From NCBI GenBank assembly GCA_021827245.1, contig JAKAWN010000440.1:1-5605 (forward strand): 5,605 nt of DNA, in the 5' to 3' direction. Origin of the DNA: Acidobacteriota bacterium. GTDB taxonomy: Bacteria > Acidobacteriota > Terriglobia > UBA7540. The position numbers were made by a program, and so were the translations under genes. Each line of letters begins with the position of its first letter. Within the stretch, counting starts at the first letter, position 1. This document shows positions 1-5,362 of the stretch, piece after piece. Below the pieces are notes generated by a model. The model was not told where the DNA came from and searched no databases. It saw nothing but the letters and a program-made list of their open reading frames with translations.

Positions 1-77
1 GGGCCTGTAGCTCAGGTGGCTAGAGCGCACCCCTGATAAGGGTGAGGTCGGTAGTTCAACTCTACCCAGGCCCACCA
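1..77 (+). tRNA. tRNA-Ile, anticodon GAT
   Basis: This is a complete cloverleaf. The acceptor stem pairs GGGCCTG (1-7) with CAGGCCC (67-73), followed by discriminator A74 and a genomically encoded CCA (75-77). The anticodon stem is CACCC (28-32) with GGGTG (40-44), around a seven-base loop that places GAT at 35-37, which reads AUC/AUU isoleucine codons. The T stem is GGTAG (50-54) with CTACC (62-66), enclosing TTCAACT. In most bacteria this isoacceptor lies in the 16S-23S rRNA spacer, often followed by tRNA-Ala(UGC). Neither tRNA-Ala nor a 23S start is visible in the 360 bases downstream, so here it is either a stand-alone gene or the end of an unlinked or rearranged rRNA locus. The window begins at its first base, so its upstream context is unknown. 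Confidence 0.96.
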
Positions 78-137
78 GCACAAGCAGCTAAGTCATTCGA
101 AATGAATATCCTGCGCAGTCTGACCACCCCGCTTTGA

Positions 138-407
138 GTGCCGCGTAAAAAGGGTGAGGAGGCGGCTACAAATTAGATTCTTATTCGGTATGGAGAACCT
201 CGGGAGCAAATCTCGCAGTATGGCAAACAAGAAATCAGATTAGCCCACGACCCTGCTATCGGAGGTATTATCCTTGGCGAAGTATTCTTTCTTCAAGAGG
301 AGCAGTGGATTCCAGTCCCTAATGACTTTAGCAGGAACATCGTCCAGGGGCTACAAACCGGGATTTCCATTATGACTTCGCGGTCAACCGGCAACATATA
401 CCCCTAA
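138..407 (+). pseudogene. Remnant of an HNH-type predicted restriction endonuclease (middle part only)
   Basis: A stop-free plus-strand frame runs from 177 to the TAA at 405-407. It contains the stretches DPAIGGIILGEVFF, QWIPVPNDFS and NIVQG. From memory these match the central part of a large family of predicted HNH restriction endonucleases, whose usual form is close to DP.IG.I.L..PFFFPE..WIPVP.DWS.NIVQGKTYD. Upstream in the same frame an in-frame TAG (174-176) separates this from GEEAATN (153-173). That resembles the family's preceding '..NGAAT..E' segment, so the remnant may reach back to about 138. No usable start codon lies between the TAG and the conserved block. After NIVQG the similarity ends abruptly, and the C-terminal HNH nuclease domain is absent, so the product could not be an active nuclease. 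The stretch is more AT-rich than its neighbours, which fits a transferred gene in decay. The family match is recalled, not searched. Confidence 0.62.
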
Positions 408-423
408 CCGCTTCTAAATCCAA

Positions 424-433
424 TGACCGGTCA
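424..433. repeat. 10-bp perfect palindrome just past the pckA stop
   Basis: TGACCGGTCA is self-complementary and lies five bases beyond the pckA TAA stop. It has no loop and no T-tract, so it is a poor intrinsic terminator by itself. It could be a protein-binding half-site pair or simply chance. Confidence 0.3.
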
Positions 434-437
434 GACC

Positions 438-2054
438 TTACGATTCCACGAAGTCTGGCCGCGGACCTGAGGCGCGGATTTCGTCGGGGGCGTTACTGTA
501 CTCTTCAAAATTCTCTGCGAACCTCATAGCCAGTTCCCGAGCCTTGGCATCGTAGCTACAACCGTTCTTCCACAAGTTGCGTGGTTTGAGGGCTTCTGAA
601 GGGACTCCCGGCACCTCGCTGGGGATGTGAACCCCGAAAACCGGATCCTGCTCGAACTTCGCCTTAGCCAGTTGCCCGCTCAGCACCGCGCGAATCATCG
701 CACGCGTATAGGCGATCTTGATCCTCTTTCCGACCCCGTATGGGCCACCCGTCCAACCCGTGTTCACCAGCCAGCAGTCAGCCCGGTGTTTGAGGATTCG
801 CTCCCCCAACATTTCCGCGTAGACCATCGGGTGAAGAGTCATGAAGGGTGCGCCGAAGCACGCGCTGAAGGTCGCCTCCGGTTCGTTCCCCACACCCTTT
901 TCTGTCCCCGCCACTTTGGCAGTGTAACCGGAGAGATAATGGTACATGGCCTGTGCGGGCGTCAGCTTGCTGATGGGCGGCATCACGCCGAAAGCGTCGC
1001 AGGTCAGCATAATTATGTTCTTGGGATGATCGCCGACTCTGCTCGGCGCAAAGCCGTCGAGATGAGAAATCGGATAGGCGGCACGGGTATTCTCGGTCAG
1101 CGAATCGTCGTCGAGGTTAACCATCCGGGTCTCAGTGTCGAGCGTGACATTTTCCAGGACAGTCCCGAAACGACGCGTGCAGGCATGGATCTCCGGCTCG
1201 GCTTCCGCCGACAGCCGAATGACCTTGGCATAGCAGCCGCCCTCCAGGTTGAAGACGCCACGATCACTCCAACCGTGCTCATCATCGCCGATCAACTGGC
1301 GCTCCGGGTCCGCCGAGAGCGTGGTCTTGCCCGTTCCCGAAAGGCCGAAGAAGATCGCAACATCACCGCCTGCCCCGACATTGGCTGAACAGTGCATGGA
1401 AAGGACATTGACCTGAGGCATCAGGTAGTTCATCACCGAAAACATCGTCTTCTTGATCTCTCCGGCGTAGCTTGTTCCACCGATGATTGCAAGGCGTCGG
1501 CCAAGGTTGAGTATGATGAACGCCTCGGAGTTCGTCCCGTCCAGTCTGGGAACGGCATGGAACTGAGGCACATCGATCACTGTGAACTCGGGCACATGGT
1601 CGACAGATCTTCCCTTTTCCGGACGAAGGAACATCGAGCGCGCAAACACGCTGTGCCATGCCGTGCCGGTGATGACGCGAATGGGCACTCGGTATTGGGG
1701 GTCGGCGCCCGCGAAGCAATCCTGAATGTAGAGGTCCTTCATCTGCAAGTAGGCAAGCAAGCGGTGATAAAGGGCATCGAACTTTGCAGGGTCAAAAGGT
1801 CGGTTTACTTTTCCCCACCAGATCTGATGCGCGCTGCTTTGCTCACGGACGATGAATTTGTCATTGGGCGAGCGCCCCGTGTGGTGGCCTGTGGTGACGG
1901 CCAGCGGTCCCTCGTGGCAAAGCAGGCCCTCGCGCCGCCGTACGACGTGTTCGTAAAGGGCTGCGGTGGGAAGATTCCAGAAGACATCGTTGACGTTATG
2001 AATACCGTGTTGCTCTAAGCCGTATTGGCTGGAACGGGCTCCAACTTCTTGCAT
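438..2054 (-). CDS. pckA: Phosphoenolpyruvate carboxykinase (ATP-dependent)
   Basis: The enzyme converts oxaloacetate plus ATP to phosphoenolpyruvate, CO2 and ADP (EC 4.1.1.49). This is the committed entry to gluconeogenesis from TCA intermediates, and it takes place in the cytoplasm. The 538-residue length is normal for the ATP-type family. Visible motifs in order: TGHHTGRSPNDK (55-66), whose R61 matches the substrate-binding Arg65 of the E. coli enzyme; GGTSYAGEIKK (192-202), with Y196 and metal-ligand K202; MHCSAN (220-225), with metal-ligand H221; the P-loop GLSGTGKTTLS (237-247), with K243; IGDDEHGW (255-262), with D257/D258; NLEGGCYAK (269-277); and ENTRAAYPI (321-329), with R324 as the likely Arg333 counterpart. 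All catalytic positions are present, so it should be active. The P-loop and the ATP-type layout exclude the GTP-dependent class. The start is the ATG at 2052-2054, preceded by a good Shine-Dalgarno and aligned with the family N-terminus. It stands alone, 429 bases beyond the oxidoreductase gene. Confidence 0.98.
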   Translation of the reverse strand: MQEVGARSSQYGLEQHGIHNVNDVFWNLPTAALYEHVVRRREGLLCHEGPLAVTTGHHTGRSPNDKFIVREQSSAHQIWWGKVNRPFDPAKFDALYHRLLAYLQMKDLYIQDCFAGADPQYRVPIRVITGTAWHSVFARSMFLRPEKGRSVDHVPEFTVIDVPQFHAVPRLDGTNSEAFIILNLGRRLAIIGGTSYAGEIKKTMFSVMNYLMPQVNVLSMHCSANVGAGGDVAIFFGLSGTGKTTLSADPERQLIGDDEHGWSDRGVFNLEGGCYAKVIRLSAEAEPEIHACTRRFGTVLENVTLDTETRMVNLDDDSLTENTRAAYPISHLDGFAPSRVGDHPKNIIMLTCDAFGVMPPISKLTPAQAMYHYLSGYTAKVAGTEKGVGNEPEATFSACFGAPFMTLHPMVYAEMLGERILKHRADCWLVNTGWTGGPYGVGKRIKIAYTRAMIRAVLSGQLAKAKFEQDPVFGVHIPSEVPGVPSEALKPRNLWKNGCSYDAKARELAMRFAENFEEYSNAPDEIRASGPRPDFVES

Positions 2055-2058
2055 ACTA

Positions 2059-2065
2059 TCTCCCT
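2059..2065 (-). promoter_or_regulatory. Ribosome binding site of pckA
   Basis: On the minus strand the sequence AGGGAGA lies four bases before the pckA ATG. The match to the anti-Shine-Dalgarno is good and supports the chosen start. Confidence 0.8.
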
Positions 2066-2093
2066 GAATTGCGCCCGCCCCCGGAGCAATATT

Positions 2094-2124
2094 GATTTAC
2101 TTCCATAAAATCTGTTCATGCCAA
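2094..2124 (-). promoter_or_regulatory. Weak candidate sigma70 promoter for pckA
   Basis: On the minus strand TTGGCA (2119-2124) matches five of six bases of a -35 box, and TAAATC (2094-2099) matches four of six of a -10 box. The 19-base spacer is longer than ideal. This is the most AT-rich patch upstream of pckA and would leave a leader of roughly 35 bases. The assignment is tentative. A promoter further upstream, with a long structured leader, is equally possible. Confidence 0.22.
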
Positions 2125-2210
2125 TCCAATATACCCGTCACCGCATCCCACGGCAATAGCCATTCGGGTTTTCAGCATTCGGAACCTCCAGCGCCCAAGG
2201 AAGGGGCCTG

Positions 2211-2235
2211 TTTGGGCACTTCTGAGAATGCCAAA
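2211..2235. repeat. Imperfect inverted repeat (stem-loop) in the pckA upstream region
   Basis: TTTGG (2211-2215), CA (2217-2218) and TTC (2220-2222) pair with GAA (2226-2228), TG (2229-2230) and CCAAA (2231-2235). That makes about ten base pairs with bulged G2216 and C2219 and a three-base loop. No U-tract follows on either strand, so it is not a standard terminator. It may be a leader structure or chance. Confidence 0.3.
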
Positions 2236-2314
2236 GCCGGAATCGATTTCTGGTTCGACCATGCTTTCGACACTTTTCCTGCCCCTGTTTTTTTCGTGGC
2301 GGAAATCTGCTCCG

Positions 2315-2359
2315 CTCGGCGGCTCGCCTACTCCGTAGGCAGTGGAAGGCGAAGCCGAG
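2315..2359. repeat. Nested inverted repeat, possibly a dispersed intergenic element
   Basis: CTCGGC (2315-2320) pairs with GCCGAG (2354-2359). Inside it GCCTAC (2326-2331) pairs with GTAGGC (2335-2340) around the loop TCC. The result is a two-tier foldable element lying about 260 bases upstream of pckA. The compact GC-rich palindromic layout is typical of REP-like dispersed repeats, though only one copy is seen in this window. Confidence 0.45.
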
Positions 2360-2401
2360 GAACTGACTGTGTCCTGACAGGCTGAACTCTTTATCTTTGG
2401 A

Positions 2402-2417
2402 TGTGCGGCGGCGCACA
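2402..2417. repeat. Small GC-rich hairpin
   Basis: TGTGCG (2402-2407) pairs perfectly with CGCACA (2412-2417) around the loop GCGG. It lies downstream of the oxidoreductase gene on the minus strand and may add to transcription stopping there. No T-run follows in the minus direction apart from the mixed bases 'TCCAAAG'. Confidence 0.3.
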
Positions 2418-2431
2418 GATTCTACTAAAGG

Positions 2432-2462
2432 CCGAGGCAGGAGCCTCGCGGCTCAGGCTCGG
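2432..2462 (-). terminator. Candidate terminator of the oxidoreductase gene, two alternative folds
   Basis: This lies 21 bases past the oxidoreductase stop. Fold A pairs CGAGGC (2433-2438) with GCCTCG (2443-2448), loop AGGA. Fold B pairs GAGCC (2441-2445) with GGCTC (2450-2454), enclosed by CCGAG (2432-2436) with CTCGG (2458-2462). The two folds share bases and cannot coexist. In the minus direction fold A is followed by GCCTTTAGT, a poor U-tract, so termination by this hairpin alone is uncertain. Confidence 0.4.
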
Positions 2463-2483
2463 GTCCTGGATCTGCATTTGCAG

Positions 2484-3437
2484 TCAGTTGCGTGCGCCAG
2501 ACCCATTATTGTCTTTGACAGCCCGTTCGGTCACCCAGTCGGTCCACAACGCGGTCTGGCCGCTTGAGAGCAACGGCTTGCCGTTCAGAACGGCCGCAAC
2601 AAAGTTTTCAATGCAGGGAAAATGGAGGTTCTCATGGGCAGGCAGCTCATCGCGGCCCTGGGGAGAAACAAGCGTGGGACCGCTCAGCGGGCTCAGGTCC
2701 AGCTCGCCGCTGGTTCCGATGATGCGAAACTCGTCACGCTCCACGCGCGAGTGCCAGCGCACGTCAACGATCGCGCGCACGTTGTTGAGGTACTCGATCA
2801 GGACGGTGGCCGAATCTTCCACCGGGGTTTTGTTCACGGCGTTCGACAGTTGCGCCCGAACGCGCGAAGGCTCTCCGAAAATGAAATTGAGCAGATCGAT
2901 TCGGTGCGAGGCAATGTCATAAAGCGGGCCGCCGCCGGCCTTGTCGGGATCAAGCAGCCAGGCGCGGAATCCGTTCTCCGCCGTGAACCAACTGTGGTGG
3001 GAGGCATAGGCCAGCACCGGCTGCCCGATCACGCCCTCGCGTATCAGCGCTATTGCCCGATGCACCTTGGGATACATCCGCCGGTAGTAGGCGACTCCAA
3101 GCGTGCGGTTGGCGGCACGGGCCGTATTCACCATCATTTCAGCCTCGGTGTAGTTCATCGCCATGGGCTTTTCGCACAGCACGTGGCGGCCTTCATGAAG
3201 TGAAATCATGGTCTGCGGTGCATGCAGAAACACCGGTGAGCCCACGTAGACGGCGTCGGGCCCGGTCTTCGCAATCGCCTCGCGAAGGCCCGCGAATCCC
3301 GGCACGCCATAAGGCTCGGCTTTCGCCGGTTCGCGCGTCACGATCCCAACCAGCTTGCTGCGTTCCTCTTCCAGGATTGCCGGAAGCACCCGCCGGGTGG
3401 TAATGTCTCCAATTCCGATCACAAGCCATCTGATCAT
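2484..3437 (-). CDS. Gfo/Idh/MocA-family NAD(P)-dependent oxidoreductase
   Basis: The predicted activity is reversible oxidation of a sugar, polyol or sugar derivative with NAD(P) in the cytoplasm; the substrate cannot be told from sequence. The N-terminal Rossmann fold starts at once with WLVIGIGDITTRRVLPAI (4-21), a GxG dinucleotide loop whose usual third Gly is replaced by Thr13. SPVFLHAP (67-74) and CEKPMA (88-93) follow; the EKP motif (89-91) carries the family's conserved catalytic-site lysine K90. The C-terminal alpha/beta domain has GGGPLYDIASHRIDLLNFIFG (168-188), where D174 and H178 fit the DxxxH active-site pattern of the family. The 317-residue length is slightly short of the usual 330-380, and both domains look complete. 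The start is the ATG at 3435-3437. An in-frame TAG lies four codons upstream and beta-strand 1 begins at residue 3, so no longer form is possible. No strong Shine-Dalgarno is seen, but a good promoter precedes it. Confidence 0.93.
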   Translation of the reverse strand: MIRWLVIGIGDITTRRVLPAILEEERSKLVGIVTREPAKAEPYGVPGFAGLREAIAKTGPDAVYVGSPVFLHAPQTMISLHEGRHVLCEKPMAMNYTEAEMMVNTARAANRTLGVAYYRRMYPKVHRAIALIREGVIGQPVLAYASHHSWFTAENGFRAWLLDPDKAGGGPLYDIASHRIDLLNFIFGEPSRVRAQLSNAVNKTPVEDSATVLIEYLNNVRAIVDVRWHSRVERDEFRIIGTSGELDLSPLSGPTLVSPQGRDELPAHENLHFPCIENFVAAVLNGKPLLSSGQTALWTDWVTERAVKDNNGSGARN

Positions 3438-3458
3438 GCCGCTATTCTACGCCACATG

Positions 3459-3487
3459 ATTAGAATTGGCGAAAGGTCCGAAGTCAA
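3459..3487 (-). promoter_or_regulatory. Sigma70-type promoter of the oxidoreductase gene
   Basis: On the minus strand TTGACT (3482-3487) and TCTAAT (3459-3464) each match five of six consensus bases, separated by exactly 17 bases. Transcription would start near 3452, about 15 bases before the ATG, giving a very short leader. That agrees with the lack of a clear Shine-Dalgarno (only TAGCGGC precedes the ATG). Confidence 0.6.
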
Positions 3488-3551
3488 TCGGAGCAGTTAG
3501 CGCCCGCATCGCAGGTCTTTCGATGTGTGCGAACCGTCGCACGTGCCGAAG

Positions 3552-3706
3552 GAGCCGCGGAGTCGCGACAGAAGTTGACCCATGGCGGAATCCAGCCCCT
3601 GCGCCTTGCGAGAGCCGCGGAGTCGCGACAGAAGTTAACCCATGGCGGAATCCAGCCCCTGCGCCTTGCGAGAGCCGCGGAGCGGCGACAGACTTTAGCC
3701 CCTGGC
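3552..3706. repeat. 60-bp tandem direct repeat, two copies plus a diverged third head
   Basis: Copy 1 (3552-3611) and copy 2 (3612-3671) are identical except at 3577/3637 (G versus A in GTTGACC/GTTAACC). A third partial copy (3672-3706) begins with the same GAGCCGCGGAG, then drifts to CGGCGACAGACTTTAGCCCCTGGC and leads into the hairpin at 3699-3718. The single mismatch between copies 1 and 2 points to a recent duplication. The third copy resembles, from memory, a common intergenic repeat of Acidobacteriota genomes and may be the parent element whose head was duplicated. Confidence 0.88.
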
Positions 3707-3718
3707 TTGCGCCAGGGG
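3699..3718. repeat. Strong 8-bp hairpin at the end of the repeat array
   Basis: CCCCTGGC (3699-3706) pairs perfectly with GCCAGGGG (3711-3718) around the loop TTGC. It lies 69 bases beyond the propeller gene stop on the minus strand. Minus-strand transcripts meet it after the hairpin at 3743-3755, and no U-tract follows. It is better described as the palindromic core of a dispersed repeat, though it could also slow or stop polymerase. Confidence 0.7.
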
Positions 3719-3742
3719 AAAGGAGAGCAAGAGCAAGGTCGA

Positions 3743-3755
3743 GCCCCGGAGGGGC
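3743..3755 (-). terminator. Possible terminator hairpin after the propeller gene
   Basis: GCCCC (3743-3747) pairs with GGGGC (3751-3755), loop GGA, 32 bases past the propeller stop. In the minus direction it is followed by TCGACCTTGCTCTTGCTC, which is pyrimidine-rich but not a true U-tract. With the 3699-3718 hairpin it forms a two-hairpin end region. It may equally be part of the dispersed repeat. Confidence 0.35.
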
Positions 3756-3787
3756 GAAAGAAACCGCTCCTTCCCTCCTTCGCGGTC

Positions 3788-5308
3788 CTACCGGGCTTGC
3801 GCGGTTCGTTCAGCCACGTCTACCGGCCCGCGAATTCCCGAGACCGGTATGGCCATGGCGTAACCGAAAATGTTGGTGACGTAAAGCGTTCCCCCCACAA
3901 TCACGGGTGACGAAGGGCCAAACGCTCCGCCGACATGTTTGTTGCCGATCAGGGCGCCATCTGAAAGTCTGATGGCGGCGATATCGCCGGACTTGTAAGG
4001 CACGTAAACGACACCGTTCGCGACCGCGCCGCCCGCGCGGATCTGTGCTCCCAGGTGAACCTTCCAGATCTCCTGGCCGTTCTTCAAGTCGAAGGCGTAA
4101 TAGTTGCCGGTAACGGGACTGCCTTCAAAGACTTTGCCCTCTGCGATCATCGGCGTCGCGGTCTTCATTGCCGGCGGCACCGACCCTGCATCAAACCCGT
4201 GCTGCCAGATAATCTTTCCGCTATCGGCGTCGATCGCCAGCAGAACGTTCGCAACTGGTTTCTGCGGGTTGCCGGTCTGGACGGTCGCCTCTTGCACCAC
4301 TAGACCGTCGGCGTAGGCAGGGGTGCAGTCGCCCATCCCGGTTGCTACGAGCTTGGGCAGCGTCATTTTCCAGGCCACCTTCCCGGTTTTCTTGTCGAGC
4401 GCGTAGAAAAAGTTCGGGTGGGTGCCACCGACAAACAGATATTTGCCGTCCAGCACGGGCGATGACATGCTGACGAATGACACGATGTCGGAAATCCACG
4501 CGGGCTCGCCGGTGGCAGCATTCAGCTTGTAAACGTGGCCGTCGCCCGTACCGATATAGAGAAAGCCGTTTTCGTATGCGGCGGTTGGCATGGCCTCGCC
4601 CGGAAAATGGTAGACCCAGATCTGCTTGCCGGTTTGCGCGTCGAGAGCGTACATCGAGTTAAGCCCCGGCCCGCGCGTTGGCCGCATTCCCTCGACGTAG
4701 CGCATCGTGTTGGCATAGTTGAAATAGGCGCTGCCGGTTGAAACGTAGACGCGGCCACCCGCAACCAGCGGATTGCTCATCGTCATGTTCCAGCCGTAAT
4801 GCGCCCAGATCAGCTTGCCCGTCCCGGCGTTCAGCGCGTAGGTATAGCCATTGTCGCTGCCCACGTAAGCGATGCCTTTGACCACCGAGACGCCCACCGG
4901 CATTCCAACTCCGTAAGCTGTGGTGATGATGTTGTTGTCAATCGGTGGGCCATCCAGCGGGATGGCGCCCGCGCCCGCAAATTGCCAGCTTACGCCCTTG
5001 CGCAAACTCTCAGGAGCGTGCGCCGGCAGCGCAAAGACCGCGTTCCGTCCTCGGTTCGAGGCATAGGTTGTCCACGTTTGGGGGTAGTCGCGGACCAGGC
5101 TGGCAGCAGGTAGATTTTGCGGCAGGTACTGGGAAGGGAATTCCGCCGCGATGGCCTTCTTGCCGGGACCGCTGCTCTGCGCCGCATTGGTTAGCGGGTG
5201 CGCCAGCCAAACCACGGCAAGCAGAAACAGAGCAGTGACAATCAAGAATGGGGTCCAGCCAAAGCGGCCTTTGCCCCTGTAATCTCTTCCATCAAACTTT
5301 CTAAACAT
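3788..5308 (-). CDS. Membrane-anchored PQQ-like (BamB-type) beta-propeller protein
   Basis: This 506-residue protein has a short basic N-terminus and a hydrophobic segment at about 19-37 (TPFLIVTALFLLAVVWLAH). This is best read as a signal anchor that places the rest outside the cytoplasmic membrane. The remainder is a quinoprotein-type propeller. Blade-ending motifs of the form AxDxxTGxxxW occur at 158-168, 221-231, 261-271, 303-313, 358-368 and 405-415, with a degenerate seventh at 445-455 that lacks the Trp. An eighth blade may be closed by N-terminal sequence near 76-92. There is only one cysteine (C328). The protein therefore lacks the adjacent Cys pair of PQQ alcohol dehydrogenases, the lipobox of BamB, and any CxxCH haem site. 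Catalytic PQQ use is doubtful; binding or scaffold function is as likely. The start ATG (5306-5308) has GGAG five bases before it. No dehydrogenase, cytochrome or Bam gene is seen beside it. Confidence 0.88.
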   Translation of the reverse strand: MFRKFDGRDYRGKGRFGWTPFLIVTALFLLAVVWLAHPLTNAAQSSGPGKKAIAAEFPSQYLPQNLPAASLVRDYPQTWTTYASNRGRNAVFALPAHAPESLRKGVSWQFAGAGAIPLDGPPIDNNIITTAYGVGMPVGVSVVKGIAYVGSDNGYTYALNAGTGKLIWAHYGWNMTMSNPLVAGGRVYVSTGSAYFNYANTMRYVEGMRPTRGPGLNSMYALDAQTGKQIWVYHFPGEAMPTAAYENGFLYIGTGDGHVYKLNAATGEPAWISDIVSFVSMSSPVLDGKYLFVGGTHPNFFYALDKKTGKVAWKMTLPKLVATGMGDCTPAYADGLVVQEATVQTGNPQKPVANVLLAIDADSGKIIWQHGFDAGSVPPAMKTATPMIAEGKVFEGSPVTGNYYAFDLKNGQEIWKVHLGAQIRAGGAVANGVVYVPYKSGDIAAIRLSDGALIGNKHVGGAFGPSSPVIVGGTLYVTNIFGYAMAIPVSGIRGPVDVAERTAQAR

Positions 5309-5313
5309 AGCAT

Positions 5314-5317
5314 CTCC
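5314..5317 (-). promoter_or_regulatory. Ribosome binding site of the propeller gene
   Basis: GGAG on the minus strand sits five bases before the ATG at 5306-5308 and supports that start. The ATG inside GGAGATG is out of frame and is not used. Confidence 0.7.
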
Positions 5318-5346
5318 GATCTTTATGAATTTTGGTCGACCACTCC

Positions 5347-5362
5347 GCCTGCATGAGCAGGC
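5347..5362. repeat. Hairpin in the propeller gene upstream region
   Basis: GCCTGC (5347-5352) pairs perfectly with GCAGGC (5357-5362) around ATGA, about 40 bases upstream of the propeller start. A second stem, CCGCAG (5381-5386) with CTGCGG (5397-5402), lies just beyond. They may form a structured leader or an operator region. Confidence 0.35.

Larger units (their letters stand above)
2066..2483 (-). other. Long non-coding gap with the pckA leader and the end of the oxidoreductase unit
   Basis: No convincing gene lies in these 418 bases. Short open frames at 2092-2385 (plus) and 2138-2416 (minus) give low-complexity, basic or Ser/Pro-rich peptides with no recognisable domain. The gap contains an AT-rich patch at about 2090-2135 that is the best place for a pckA promoter, and an imperfect stem-loop at 2211-2235. 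It also contains a T7 run at 2288-2294, a nested inverted repeat at 2315-2359 and two GC-rich hairpins at 2402-2417 and 2432-2462. Such a long leader leaves room for RNA-level control of pckA, but I recognise no known riboswitch. Confidence 0.6.
3438..3787. other. Repeat-rich non-coding gap between the propeller gene and the oxidoreductase
   Basis: These 350 bases hold the oxidoreductase promoter at the left, then a 60-bp direct repeat and two hairpins reaching close to the propeller stop codon. Two plus-strand frames stay open across it (3466-3879 and 3527-3910), but only because the 60-base period is a multiple of three and stop-free. The peptides are Arg/Pro-rich repeats, and both frames run into the antisense of the propeller gene. 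I see no real gene. Confidence 0.65.

Noticed and set aside
1..77. Attachment site for an integrated element at the tRNA 3' end
   Set aside because: No second copy of the tRNA 3' end and no integrase gene are visible in the window.
627..2018. Long plus-strand open frames (627-1388 and 1392-2018)
   Set aside because: They lie wholly antisense to pckA, whose motifs are complete. The peptides show no domain and are shadows of a GC-rich coding gene.
2288..2294. T7 run as the U-tract of an intrinsic terminator on the plus strand
   Set aside because: No stable hairpin lies directly before it and no plus-strand gene ends nearby.
2092..2416. Small genes in the pckA upstream gap (2092-2385 plus, 2138-2416 minus)
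   Set aside because: The peptides are basic or low-complexity, with no domain, and they overlap hairpins.
2401..3403. Plus-strand open frames of 116-193 codons over the oxidoreductase
   Set aside because: They are antisense to a clearly conserved Gfo/Idh/MocA gene and have no recognisable domain.
3552..3718. CRISPR array
   Set aside because: The repeats are directly abutting 60-base units with no variable spacers, and no cas genes are present.
3466..3879. Repeat-protein gene on the plus strand
   Set aside because: The frame stays open because of the 60-base period, runs into the antisense of the propeller gene, and has no clear ribosome binding site.
3788..5308. Assignment as bamB or as a PQQ alcohol dehydrogenase
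   Set aside because: There is no lipobox cysteine and no Bam context for BamB. There is no adjacent Cys pair or cytochrome domain for a dehydrogenase.
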